Below, in pieces: positions 1-11,300 of a stretch of 24,294 nt of DNA. The stretch is taken from positions 1 through 24,294 of the forward strand of contig CAJNOQ010002446.1 of the NCBI GenBank assembly GCA_905250885.1, written 5' to 3'. Source of the stretch: Didymodactylos carnosus. Its lineage: Eukaryota > Rotifera > Eurotatoria > Philodinida > Philodinidae. Both the position numbers and the translations under genes were made by a program. The notes under the pieces were generated by a model. That model searched no databases. It was not told where the DNA came from and saw only the letters and a list, made by a program, of their open reading frames with translations. Position 1 is the first letter of the stretch, and each line of letters starts with the position of its first letter.

Positions 1-2019
1 TTTTTCTCATTGGTCAGTCAGTATCACCTAATACTAAGATAGCAAGTAGAGAGCATTATAGTAAAGTCTTCTATGTACGGGTGTTTAAAACAGTACACTG
101 AAAAAAAGCAGTAAGGGATGTATTGTCATTGATTTCAGTGCAGGAAGCACTCTCTTATGTGCAAAGAAAGCAATCATTAATCGACTTAGTGAATGCAGTT
201 GTTCCGAAACAAGTCTTTCAACTGAAAATGCAGTAGAGATAACTTTCAACCAGTAATACAAAGCTAAAAATATTATTTAGTTATATTACCAAATATTAAT
301 GGAATAATGTTGTTGAATATAAACCACTTTTAGGTTTACGATCCAGTACCACTGAATATGGACTTTGTTTTATTACCCGATGATGGCAAATATGTTAACT
401 AAGTTGTAAATTAAGCCCGACATATCTACTACATTTCTCATCCGGAAACGAATATAATAATTAAACATCAAATAAGATCTTAGTGCTTCACTTTAAAACA
501 ATTGTAAAACTGAATTTTCTCGAAGTACCAAGAGATATTTTCAAAGTTTATCGATATCTACTCTTTATTATTAATCACTTTTATGCACGTTTCCATATTC
601 TTCTCATAATATTTCAAACTTAATGAATTTTTTTATGTGCGATAGCAGTGAATTAGTAACGATAAATTCAAAGTCTATCTCACATTATGAAACTGACTAA
701 ATATATCATTTTTTGTGAGGTATCTTTTGAAATTAATAACAATGAACTCTTGATCGTACTGTAAATCATACTTACCACCTCATGAACACGAATAAGTTTT
801 CGTAATTAAACTTGTTGCTTAGACTTTGTGCAATCTGGATCAAAACATTTGTGATGATTTTAATTCATCTTTTTGTGCCATGTCGATTCTTGCTGGTATC
901 TAGAGCTATTGGTCATCTAACATATAATTCAATAGATTTTCCAGTCTCATTTCATACAAAAACTTAAATGTCTGAAAATCTATTTTTCTTTCTAAGAAAC
1001 TAATTCAAATAGTGTGGTGAAAATTCATTCGAGGTCAAAAATTTAACATTCTCATTGCACAAAATCTGAAAGGAATTTAATTGGGCCCAAAACTATAGCA
1101 AAACAAATTAAGATAAGCTACGGATGGTAGCAATTTCAAGAAAATTTGTCGGATATATGCAAAGTTTAATAATACCATTTCGGTGTTGTATTGGAAAAAA
1201 ATGACATTATATAGAAGAAGTTTCATGAAAAAAGATCTTTTCCTCACAAACCTGGGGGCGTTTTGTATGTTAGATCAAGATATGTTTTCTCTGTATTTTA
1301 AAATTTCACTATCTATACAGAGTTTTGGATTAGTAATCTGTGCATTATTTTGTAGAACTTTCCAAGAACTATTGGTCCCATTATGACTTGTTTAGGATAA
1401 ATGTGCTTAAAGGTGAAAAAAGAAAGAAAAGCGAAAATATACTGTTTTTTTGTCAATTTGATGAATATGTTTTGACAAGAAGTTTTATGATCACTTACTC
1501 TAAAATTATTTACTCATAACTCATGTTATAACATATTCTACAGAATATTTGTTCCTTGAAAGTGATTTTCGTTGACCTTCGACGGAATGAGCAAGAACTA
1601 AAAATATTTAGATAAAGAATCATGTATCGATTGCTTCGTACTCATCCTACCATCAACAATTCTCTGACGACAGTTTTGATTTATTGTCTAAAGACCGACA
1701 AATTAAAGTTTTTCCTTGTCAGTCAGATATATGAATTGCGATAAAGTGCATCGTCTTCTAGTACAATTTAATGCATTTTTATCATCAATGATTGATCCGT
1801 CAACAATAGCGGCTGTCGGCGTTCAGTGTCAAAGGCCATATGAATGTAAGTGATGTTTTATTTATTTACTTCATAGTAAATCTTGTATAATAACATTGAT
1901 CGCGAAAAGTGCGTTTTACAGGAAAGATATCAACACCTATATTTCGGCGTTATGTTCAAATTTCTTTTGCTACAAAATGAAAATCTCACCAATAGGTTTA
2001 TATCAGCAGTACGTAATTC
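1..2019. other. AT-rich stretch without a supported gene
   Basis: No conserved domain, RNA gene or clear repeat was seen. One splice-bounded open stretch (1762-1845, plus strand) has slightly richer codon composition but joins to a stop and was not called. Confidence 0.5.
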
Positions 2020-2790
2020 AGCAATGGCAGAATTCCTACATTTCAGACATTCTACAGAATTCTATAGAATTCCACATTTTCCCTGTGAATCCTACAACAA
2101 CTTTTCACAGCTGAAACATGATAAATCCGAGTTATTTTCAAAACAGAAATCTAGCAAATGTATAGAATTCTAAGTTAGTACAGATATATTTATTATTAAC
2201 CAAGTTTGAGTCAAGGGGAAATGTATAGAATTCTATAGAATTCTACCTTAGTACACATATAAGCCGAGTGGGAGGACAAGCGGAAATGTATAGAATTCTA
2301 TAGAATTCTACGTCAGTACAGACATAGTTGCTCACCTAGAATTCTATAGAATTCTATACATTTTCGCTTGTCTCCCACTCGGCTAATATATTGTATATGT
2401 GTGGTAAGGTAGAATTCTACGTTAGCATAGATATACTTTTTATTGACCAAGTTTGAGTCAAGCGGAAATGTATAGAATTCTATAGAATTCTACCTTAGTA
2501 CACATATAAGCCGAGTGGGAGGACAAGCGGAAATGTATAGAATTCTACAGGATTCTATTACTGACTAGGAGTGGGGGCGGGGCGGGGCTGGCGTGCACGA
2601 TAGTGAGTCACTAATCAACTATATTCGTACTAATGTAGAATTGCATAGAATTGTATACATTTCCGCTTGGCTCAAACTTGGTCAATAAAAAGTATATCTA
2701 TGCTAACGTAGTATTCTCCAGAATTCTAGGTTAGCAACTATGTCTGTACTTACGTAGAATTCTATAGAATTCTATAGAATAGCTGAATTG
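2020..2790. repeat. Cluster of GAATTCTATAGAATTC palindromic repeats in nested direct and inverted copies
   Basis: GAATTC occurs about 17 times, mostly as TAGAATTCTATAGAATTCTA. Longer units are duplicated. The stretch around 2188-2300 (AACCAAGTTTGAGTCAAG, then AAGCCGAGTGGGAGGACAAG) recurs at about 2438-2540. Inverted copies lie at 2338-2382 and 2655-2715. The segment 2303-2333 (CAGTACAGACATAGTTGCT) is inverted at about 2733-2765. No protein is encoded. Confidence 0.85.
2568..2593 (+). repeat. G-rich run inside the palindrome cluster
   Basis: GTGGGGGCGGGGCGGGGCTG stands out in AT-rich surroundings. It has three runs of four or more G and further GG pairs, so a G-quadruplex is conceivable. It also matches GC-box-type words. 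Confidence 0.5.
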
Positions 2791-3748
2791 CAGGAACTCT
2801 GACATCCCTCACGTAATTGCATATTTTAACTGAATTTACAGAAAGAACTGAGCATAACTTTTACATTTATAGTGTACCCTAAACGTGAATCTTGTCATCT
2901 ACTAAAAGTAAACCTTTATTGTTTATCTTGTATTGAGAAACCCAGAAATCTAGTCGTACGTAGCAATATGTTTAATCATATGTCAGTAGTATAAATTTAG
3001 CTGGGTGCTGTATCTAGGTCAGGTTACATCATAGATCTAGATGATTGATGCCCGCATCCACTGCAAAGTTTATGGTCTTTCTTTTCCGACCTAGAGCCTA
3101 TTCTATTAAAACTAATTCGTCTCTTCTACGGATTTCCGCATGAACCTGCAAAGGTTTATTTGGCCGACTGGACTACGTGGGTCTCTTCAAATTCGGAATT
3201 TGTGAAAGGGTATTTTAGATGTTATCAATTGTTTGAGTGCTGGATTTCTTGGTTTCTAGATTTCTTTTGTGTTGAAACAACGTTTTGCAGCGAAAGACTT
3301 TTAACCTCATACTGGTGCTTAAATTGGACTTTATTGCACTAAAATCAGGCTGAAATTGAATCTTTACTAGCAAATACGTTATAGATTGAAAACCTTGGAA
3401 AAAGAACTTCTTTTTAATTTGACTGTGTTGGAGTTTGATGAATAAAATACACCTACGACAGTTTTGTACTTTTTACTATCGCGACATAACAGATTTTAAA
3501 CTACACTTTGTAGATAAATATCTCAGCTATGGAGTTGGGTTTGTAGGACAATAAATCTACGCAAAAAGGCACTATAATGTAACAGAGTATCCACGCAAAC
3601 ATTAAAATTTCTTAGGAATCGGAGCATAAAAACAACAGTTTTTAGCGAAAACTACACGTCTTTTTCGAAAATTTTTTGTGCCAGTTCAACTAACGAAGAA
3701 GGATTGTCAAGTATTTCGTCGATTTTTTCATCAAACATAGGTATGCTG
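2791..3748. other. Gene-free AT-rich stretch
   Basis: Nothing recognisable. A 60-codon open frame at 3160-3342 shows no domain, no splice support and a Cys/Trp/Phe-rich composition typical of chance frames. Confidence 0.5.
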
Positions 3749-3820
3749 ATAATATTTATTTATTCAGCACAAATTATTTGTTTAATAAACAAATAATTTG
3801 TGCTGAATAATAAATATTAT
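3749..3820. repeat. 72-bp near-perfect palindrome
   Basis: The arms ATAATATTTATTTATTCAGC... and ...GCTGAATAATAAATATTAT meet at TTTAATAAA with no real loop. One base is extra in the left arm. It would extrude as a cruciform or fold as a hairpin in RNA. Confidence 0.85.
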
Positions 3821-5449
3821 GAGTTTACACAAAGTCCTGCCATTAAATATCCATAGGTATTCTGCTTATTGTATTATTCTAATCACCGGTCTGATATACG
3901 TGTTAGCTCGAAATGCTTGTAGCGAAAAGATGCCCGTTTCTCAAGGTTATCTCATTTTCCGAAAAATAATATGTTTAACGAAATGGTAGTTCTCAGATTC
4001 TCAGTTAGAGAAATATATCAACAAAATATAGACATCCATTTCGTAAATAAAAGAATATTCTAACGAGTAGTGTCGAATATTTTGACAATATCTCCTGCAT
4101 CGAAAGTCCTAGAGAGCACCGAGATCTGCCATTTTTGTTCGCCACATTGTTCTTCGAAAATAAAATAATCGTAAGAAGCTTTCCGCTCGAAGAATATAAA
4201 GATAGAAAAGTAGCACAAAAAGTTAAAAAATCATGTTTTCAGGCGAGTTAAGTGGAATGATCTTTGACGAAACTAGCCTTTCTCGTTTCTTTCTTCATGT
4301 AAAGGTTCTAGTTTGTTGTCTCTAATTAATTCCTTTTCTACAGAGATTTGTCAAAACTCAACGATGTACTAAAATTTTTATTTGACCCAATTTTTCTCAA
4401 AACTATCATAGGATGGAAACTTCTGATAAGTTAAAAAACAATTTTAAAGATCTTGTACTATTTGCCTGGTTCATTTAATATCTTCTTACATCATTCTTAC
4501 TTTTGCTGATCTTATTCTATTCTTCCAAAACTAATTGAAAAAAAACGTTTCTAAAAATAAACTTTATACCAATCTGTATTTTATTAAATCTATTTAATAG
4601 TTATTGCCTTTTTTCTTCTTTCTTTCATCTAATTTTAATCCGTACTATCGAGATAATGTTTCTGATATGCAACATATTTTCTAAAATATAAATTGAAGAT
4701 ATAACGACAAAGTGGACACAATATATATGCTACTGGTAATTTTTTTCAACTTCCTACGTACATATGTATACACCATTGTACACAAAAAAAAAATGAAAAT
4801 TTCCACGCCATATGATAACAATTCAGTGTTTGCTCTCAAGCATAAAATATAGTTTGAGAAAAAAATTTGTAAGAAAAATATAGAATCATCGAGATTATGC
4901 AATACATCTAGTATAAGTATCGAATGCATTTTTATATTTTAGTAGTATTCTTGTTCTCAAATTTCATCAGGTAAGTTTACGTGCACGTTTGTTTAAATGT
5001 TACCAGTACCCAATCTCTGGTCAGATACATAGTGATCATTTTGGTTCGTTTAATCTCAGCGGGTAGGAGAAGAGTGGCTAGATAACCTCTTGTTACAAGC
5101 TAAGATTTCACTAACAATGATTATGACGTTTCTCAAAATACACAATTGATAACAGACATACATACACAAGTTATGGCCTGAGTATTGCACTTGGTATTGA
5201 CTCGATATTAATTGACAATTCCAGTGTCACATGCTCCAGCTATGCTACTTTTAATTTCGTTTTGAAGGTTAATCAAAATAATATTCAAAAGACAGGTTTG
5301 ACATATTATTACAGAATCTTTGTTTTGGATGCATTATTTTCCATCTCGTCTACATTAATTTTTCTTCCATAAACTTGGATCAGTATTTCTTATTAAACAA
5401 CAGACTGTTTGATAACTACGAATGTTAACATTCATTGTTCGATATGACC
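3821..5449. other. Gene-free AT-rich stretch
   Basis: No gene, RNA or repeat structure was recognised. A hydrophobic 82-codon minus-strand frame at 4681-4929 is made mostly of AT-rich codons and is unsupported. Confidence 0.5.
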
Positions 5450-5728
5450 GGAATGACCTCGTAAGAAGGGTATAATTAAAGCTTCAAGGTGCAGAAATTG
5501 AATTGTCCATATAAAAAAATGGCTATGACAAAATTTTGATTAATTCCTGAAGATGTTAATTTTCGAATACGTACAGGTGGCGCCACCATAACGTCGTGAC
5601 TTGTAACGACTTCTCACATAAATTGCATCAGGGATTCATCATTATTTTCTGATAACCATTTTTTTATATGGACAATCCGATTTCTACACTTTGAAGCTTT
5701 AATTCTTCCGTTCTCATAATGTCATTCC
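5450..5728. mobile_element. MITE-like element with about 78-bp terminal inverted repeats
   Basis: The left end GGAATGACCTCGTAAGAAGG... pairs with the right end ...CATAATGTCATTCC. The best-conserved part is AATTAAAGCTTCAA..., then TTGTCCATATAAAAAAATGG (inner edge near 5525), with several mismatches. The centre holds the palindrome GGTGGCGCCACC. No coding capacity and no clear target-site duplication. Confidence 0.7.
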
Positions 5729-5899
5729 TAACATATGTTGTTCATTTACAGTCGACTCGTTTGAATCTTAATTTTTTCAACTTTTACTCTACACATGATA
5801 CTTTTAAGCAAAACTCAGGTATTTAAAGCCCTCTAATATTAGAAAGAACAAAACACTGACTTTTCTGAAATGCTAGTGCCAGAAAGAATCTCAATGGCA

Positions 5900-5980
5900 C
5901 TGACTGGTACCACCAGTCAGGTCTCATTTTAGCCAGAAACATTCACTCCGAGTAAATGTTTTGTGGCTAAAATGAGACCT
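5900..5980. repeat. Two small hairpins next to the large fold-back
   Basis: CTGACTGGT-ACC-ACCAGTCAG at 5900-5920, and AGGTCTCATTTTAGCC (5919-5934) paired perfectly with its complement at 5965-5980. They abut the fold-back starting at 5986 and may be part of the same insertion. Confidence 0.75.
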
Positions 5981-5985
5981 CACTA

Positions 5986-6590
5986 CGAGGGAAACGTCCC
6001 AGGTGTCCCCTTCCGATTCCAATGATTTGTACATGAACCGATAGACCTCAGTGAGGTAGTAAATACCCTAAAAGGATTCGTGCTCTTGACTCCTGAAGAT
6101 CTGGTTTTCTGGAAAACCAGTTTTTCAGAAGTTCTAAAAGATGATCAAAACCTTTTCATAGTAAGACCTGGTTGTAGTCCGCAAATTTCTGATTAAAATG
6201 ACACATCTCCCAGCTCTACATGACCTTTCTTTGCAAAGTTATAAAATTTATAAGAAAAGCCCTAGATGTTCATTGTCAGCTCAAAGCTATACAAATAAGA
6301 AGAAATAAATTTAGGGCTTTTCGTATAAATTCTATAACTTTGCAAAGAAAGGTCATGTAGAGCTGGGAGATGTGTCATTTTAATCAGAAATTTGCGGACT
6401 ACAACCAGGTCTTACTATGAAAAGGTTTTGATCATCTTTTAGAACTTCTGAAAAACTGGTTTTCCAGAAAACCAGATCTTCAGGAGTCAAGAGCACGAAT
6501 CCTTTTAGGGTATTTACTACCTCACTGAGGTCTATCGGTTCATGTACAAATCATTGGAATCGGAAGGGGACACCTGGGACGGTTCTCTCG
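5986..6590. mobile_element. 605-bp fold-back element with 279-bp near-identical arms
   Basis: The left arm 5986-6264 and right arm 6312-6590 are reverse complements with only about four mismatches, two at the outer tips and two near the loop; the loop is 47 bp. The arm contains the palindrome CTGGTTTTCTGGAAAACCAG. No open frame with a recognisable product. Related, diverged sequence occurs near 15250-15290 and, inverted, at 18075-18155. Confidence 0.88.
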
Positions 6591-7101
6591 CTAGCTAAAA
6601 GTTACGATAGATACTACTCTATAGTTATACTGAGAGTGCTACAATCTGTATCATACAACGCGCCACCATATCTCTAAAGCAGCTACTTCCACATCAGGAT
6701 TCATAATTTTGCTTCTGCGTTTTTGACTTAAACTCGTTTTAGACAAACTTTACAAAGAAAACTACATACTCGTTTTTGAGGTCAACGATTACACTTATAG
6801 CGTCAAAACACAAGATTTTCCGTTACCTGCTGTGAACCGTTACTGTTTATTTTAAAATTTAGTTTTTATGACATTGTAAAAAAATCCAAATGCATTTTAT
6901 TAAGAGATAATAACGTCATTAGTGAACGATTAACAGCAAAATTATTCACACAGAAGAACCAGTTCGGATAAGACTTAGAATCGGTCCACTACATTTTAAT
7001 GTAGGACTGTGTCGAAAACTCATCAAAGTCGTCTTATTTTATGATTTCTACCCTTTTAAGCGCTTCTGGTTCTGGTTGAACATATTAGATGAAATCTACC
7101 C
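6591..7101. other. Gene-free stretch
   Basis: AT-rich. A weak inverted pair (GTCCACTACATT / AATGTAGGAC near 6985-7012) is the only structure noticed. Confidence 0.5.
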
Positions 7102-7488
7102 AGAAAAAACGATTTTTATACGAACAGATAGAACTGACTTTTGTCTATTGATTGATGTAAAATTATGTTACTTTTTTTCAATGGTAAACTTTTTACCTTA
7201 CTAATTAAAACTAACAGCGTTATATGCAGAATAGTGAGCTCTCTCCGCCTATGTAATTTCTAGCTCAGTCCCAAATATTATTAATACGTTAGTTCGAATT
7301 TAGAGAAATGAAAGAACATGGTCATTTTTTGATATATATGTGTTTTGGGGTAATTCCGGTTATTTAATAGCAACGTGACTGAAGCTTAATTAGGCAACTA
7401 CTTAACCTTAATGAATTTTAGCATAATTTTTACATCAATCGATAGGCAAAAGTCAGTTCTATCTATATGTATAAGAATTGTTTTTCTC
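7102..7488. mobile_element. MITE-like element with about 65-bp terminal inverted repeats
   Basis: The left end (7102-7167) contains AGATAGAACTGACTTTTGTC and GATTGATGTAAAATTATG. The right end (7422-7488) is its inverted copy, CATAATTTTTACATCAATC...CAAAAGTCAGTTCTATCT, with a few mismatches and a one-base gap. The interior (7168-7421) does not pair and has no long open frame. Confidence 0.72.
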
Positions 7489-7794
7489 CTGTTATAAATA
7501 GCTGAGCTATTAGCAAACGACTGAGAAAATTTGTTTGACACTGATCGAAATTATCCCAGATGACTCTAGGTACTTTCCGAAAACGCTTACTTTTTACCTT
7601 TCATCTTCTATCTCAGTGCATCCGTTTTCTGTTTCATTTAGCGAAAGATCTTCATTTACGTAAGAATACATATATCGATTGAGAAAAGCGGTTAGTTAGT
7701 GTGTGCATTAATAAAGCATTATTCTACCTTCAACATTAATTAGATTTGCAATTGAATTTAGAGCTTTGTTGCTCTGTGACTATTATCTTTGCTA
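7489..7794. other. Gene-free stretch downstream of gene A
   Basis: AT-rich sequence beyond the candidate polyadenylation signal. Nothing recognisable. Confidence 0.5.
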
Positions 7795-7800
7795 TTTATT
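7795..7800 (-). terminator. Candidate polyadenylation signal of gene A
   Basis: AATAAA on the minus strand, about 120 nt after the stop codon. No other AATAAA was seen between it and the stop. Cleavage here is inferred only. Confidence 0.45.
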
Positions 7801-7920
7801 AATTACTTTCAGTTTTAAACAGATTTAATTGACCTTAAGAAGAAGATTTCTAGGCATAAATTCAGATATTACTTGTCCACATTCAAGAAAATTTCATATT
7901 TTCATAAATCATTCTTTTTT

Positions 7921-8390
7921 TTAAACAATAAATTCATTTTGTACTAAACGTATTAAAATTTCGCTATCTTTAACAGTTTTTGCGTTGGTAGTTGATAATT
8001 GCTGATCGTTTGTTATAGGTAGTCGCAGAGGTTTGTATTGTACATAGTTTAGCGGTGAAGCCGGTTCACCGTGATATAAATTACTGTTTTTACGTCTTTT
8101 ACGAGCATTAATATAGGAGCAAACTAGAATATTAAATACTAATAGGAGTGACAGAATGAATGCAATAATAGATACTAATATGCGTATGTCGATAACTACT
8201 GAAGGTTTTGTATTAGGAAGAGTAAGCGGAGTACAACTGGTGAATGTTCTTCGTTGAAGACATTTCACGGTAGATGATGATTTGATTGTTTTACATTGTT
8301 TTACCGACGATGATTCATCATTTGTGATGTTATTGAACAGTAAATCAATAGAAGCATAGTAGCCAGAATGAAATGATACTGAGCCATTCA
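7921..8390 (-). CDS. Gene A exon 6: stalk, transmembrane helix and cytoplasmic tail
   Basis: The acceptor is GTATTTTTAG|TG and the stop is TAA at 7921-7923. It encodes residues 497-652. There are three stalk cysteines (529, 540, 549) and Ser/Thr-rich sequence, then the helix (about 565-589) and RKRRK, which sets an outside-to-inside topology. The tail carries NYVQYKPL (possible YxxPhi sorting signal) and ends E-F-I-V, which fits a class II PDZ ligand rather than the class I TTRV-like end of vertebrate neuroligins. The PDZ call is inference. Confidence 0.85.
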
Positions 8391-11300
8391 CTAAAAATAC
8401 AAAAAATGTAAAGTTTTCCAAAGGTGTTTGTGAATTACCAACCTTCAACCACCATAGTGTTCATTCCGGGATAAAATTGTTTCCAATCTGTCAGTTTCGT
8501 TGCTGCAGGCATTGTCAGTTCGTCAGGAGTGCTAATGAAATAAAATAGATATTTCAACGACCATTATTTTGTGTTCCACCTATAGTTGGTTTTGACGCTC
8601 CTCTACCATGACGTTTAGAATTTTTGACTAGAGTTATCGCTATGATATGTCTTACATCAAAGCACTTGATTTTATTTACTGCACATAACTCAGATGAGAT
8701 GAGGATAACTGATGAGAATGAGAAATACTGTTAAAACATAAAATATTTGATAAAATAATTCTTACCCTTTATGTACAAAACTGCTCAATATTTGTCTCGT
8801 CAAATGACCAAGTTCTGCATATTCACTGTTCATCATAAGTGATTTACCAAAAAAATAACTTAAACCGTTATGATCATATTTATTTAATAAAAATGAATAT
8901 AGTCGAGATTTTGATGATGCTTTCTGTACTAAACGAGCAAATTTGATTGAGGGTGCTGTCACATACATATCTGTGAAAAATAAGGAATAATTTACAGAGA
9001 ATGTGTCTGCTGAAGAATTGTATTTTGAATACGCATAACGATAAAGTTCAGATGTAGTTAATGGAGAAAAGTTTGATTGAGGATATAATGAATTACCAAA
9101 TAATAGATCGATTTTAGGTAAATAACGTTCAGGATATAACAAAATTAGTTTAAACAAGTTTTTTGATAATAAGAATCCATTATCGATAGGAGAAAAACTT
9201 GATAAAATATTTGTGAATAAACTCGAATTAGTCTGTGATAAGCAGTTAGAAAATGCAGGTAAGTTGTCATAATTACATCTTGTAACTGTTGCAAATTCTT
9301 GAAAATTAATCGGCGGGTATGTTCGTTGATGTAACAGTGATCCTCCAATTAGAACTAAGCGTTGTACAAGTGACGGTTGTTTCTTTTGAATACCTAAAGA
9401 TGCGGACACTTTTCTATAAAGCTATTATAAAGAGAGATGTGACGCGATTACTCCACAGTGGGCAATCAAGTCAATATTAGGTAAAAAATAGAAAGTAAGA
9501 TTTTCCAAATTTTGAATAGCGGTACGTATACAATAACAAATGTTCAATCTTTTGGTAAAAAACTTTTTGTTCTGAGACTTCGTATTGGTCGAAAAAAATG
9601 AGTCACAAAAACACATGCGTTTCACGCACGATCGGTGAAGTTTTATCTCAGTTTAGCTTTTATTTGAGTTTAGCTTTTCTGAGATCTTAAACAAATATAT
9701 CGACAAAAGCTATCGATTGGTAAAACAAATGTTGCTTGGAGCACTTTTCGTGCTGAAATAAAAAGGGTTTTTCTGAATGGAATGGTTTCCCAAAAAAAGA
9801 TTCTTTGTAAAAGCGAGTTCCCAAATTTTTCCAATGCCCAATCTTGATGAGAATTTTAAATGTTCTTCTATATATGACACGTCTATCCTGTTGGTATAAA
9901 ATAGCATAAATTTTCGTAGGCGGAGAAACAGATTTTACAAAAAACCCTGGTTTTCCACAGGACTTTCACCCGTTTTCCAGGCTAAACTCACTCTTTTTTC
10001 AATAATAATAACATATTCGGAATCAACGTGAAAAACTGCATCGAATGATTTATAATTTACAGTAGTTTCTTGGGAAAAAATTGTAAGTTTTCGTGGACGG
10101 CTAAATGTGAGGCAGCACCGTGGTACTTGAGGCCGGTGGTTTTTATATCGTTAGAAAAGAGATCCAGAGGCCTACAAATAATTGTTTTATAGGTTTCTGA
10201 GTACAGCTGATTCAATGGACTTATTTAAAAAATTGTAAACTGATTTTGCAAAGGTTTTCTATAGACCGGATCTCTGGAAAACCCTTAAAATATGAGCTTT
10301 GAACTTTATAAGTGACTCCATTAGAAAGAGCCCGCTCGAAAACTTAGAAAAACATATCTGAAAGATCTTTCCAGCGGTTTAAAATCCAATGTCCACATGC
10401 CTAGCCAAAATTGCCTACTGTGTACTGAGAGATCGGGTTTTATGAAATGAGGAATATAATGACCACGCGCCACAACTGTATCGCATAGATTCTCTCTGAT
10501 ACAGTCATCAACATTTCTGATTATAAAAGGTGTGACAACGCTTTTCTTACCATTCACAGTATCCATTGTAAGTAGTAAACTCGCCAAATTGGCTCCAGTT
10601 CCATGACCAAATATTGTTATTTGATTTGGATCACCGTTAAAGTAACGAATAAAATTCTTAACCCAATGTAAGCCAGTATAAAGATCCATCAGACCATAGT
10701 TTCCTCTTAGCGGTGTGTTTGGGATATGTAGAAACCCTAAATAGATGAAATAAAAAGCTAAACATTGATATTCTAGGTTGTTGAGAAGGTTTTAGTGTAT
10801 GAATGGAGTAAATAATGTCTCTGAGTTTAGTTGTTAGTCATAGGTAGGCTTCCACCATCTCTAATTAATTTAATTCAAAATCGAGATCAATTTTGTTGTG
10901 TGTGCTTTCCCAAATGTAATTAGCACTATCGCACAGATGAAGAAGTTCAAGAGCAACGAATTCAATGCAGACAAAGATCTTATACTCTCCAAGTCACAGT
11001 AATCATAAATTCTACTTAGACCAAACTTTCATGCAATGTTCAGTATGCAAAAAAATAGCCGCGATAAAATTTGAATGTTACTAGACATTTTAGAATATCA
11101 GAGTTAGGGTAATAGTGAGTAAGTTAGTGTAATAGTGTGAAAGAGCCGGATTTTATTTTATTTCTCGATGAACTTGGTATTAGTAGTTAAAACGAAGCCA
11201 AAAAACTGGCGTATGACCGTCGGCAGCGTGAAACAATGACGGGCTATATAATAAATCAGACTCTTTTACGCTGTTCTTGTATGTCTTAGCTTCAACCTAA

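Noticed and set aside
1762-1845. Splice-bounded plus-strand stretch (CTTCTAG acceptor, GTAAGT donor) with richer codon composition
   Set aside because: Joining it to the next acceptor (1922) creates TGA across the junction; the minus strand also has a short open frame here, and no family is recognisable.
1883-2173. Open frames of 96 and 72 codons
   Set aside because: They run into the GAATTC palindrome cluster, whose repeats supply much of the open length.
4681-4929. Hydrophobic 82-codon frame, membrane-protein-like
   Set aside because: Composition is what AT-rich DNA gives by chance; no splice context and no similarity recognised.
9145-9348. Second minus-strand frame inside exon 4
   Set aside because: Out of frame with the conserved esterase-like sequence; a shadow frame.
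10321-10550. Continuation of the gene A exon 3 frame as coding
   Set aside because: It follows a good GTAAGA donor, loses family similarity at once, and exon 4 joins in phase from that donor.
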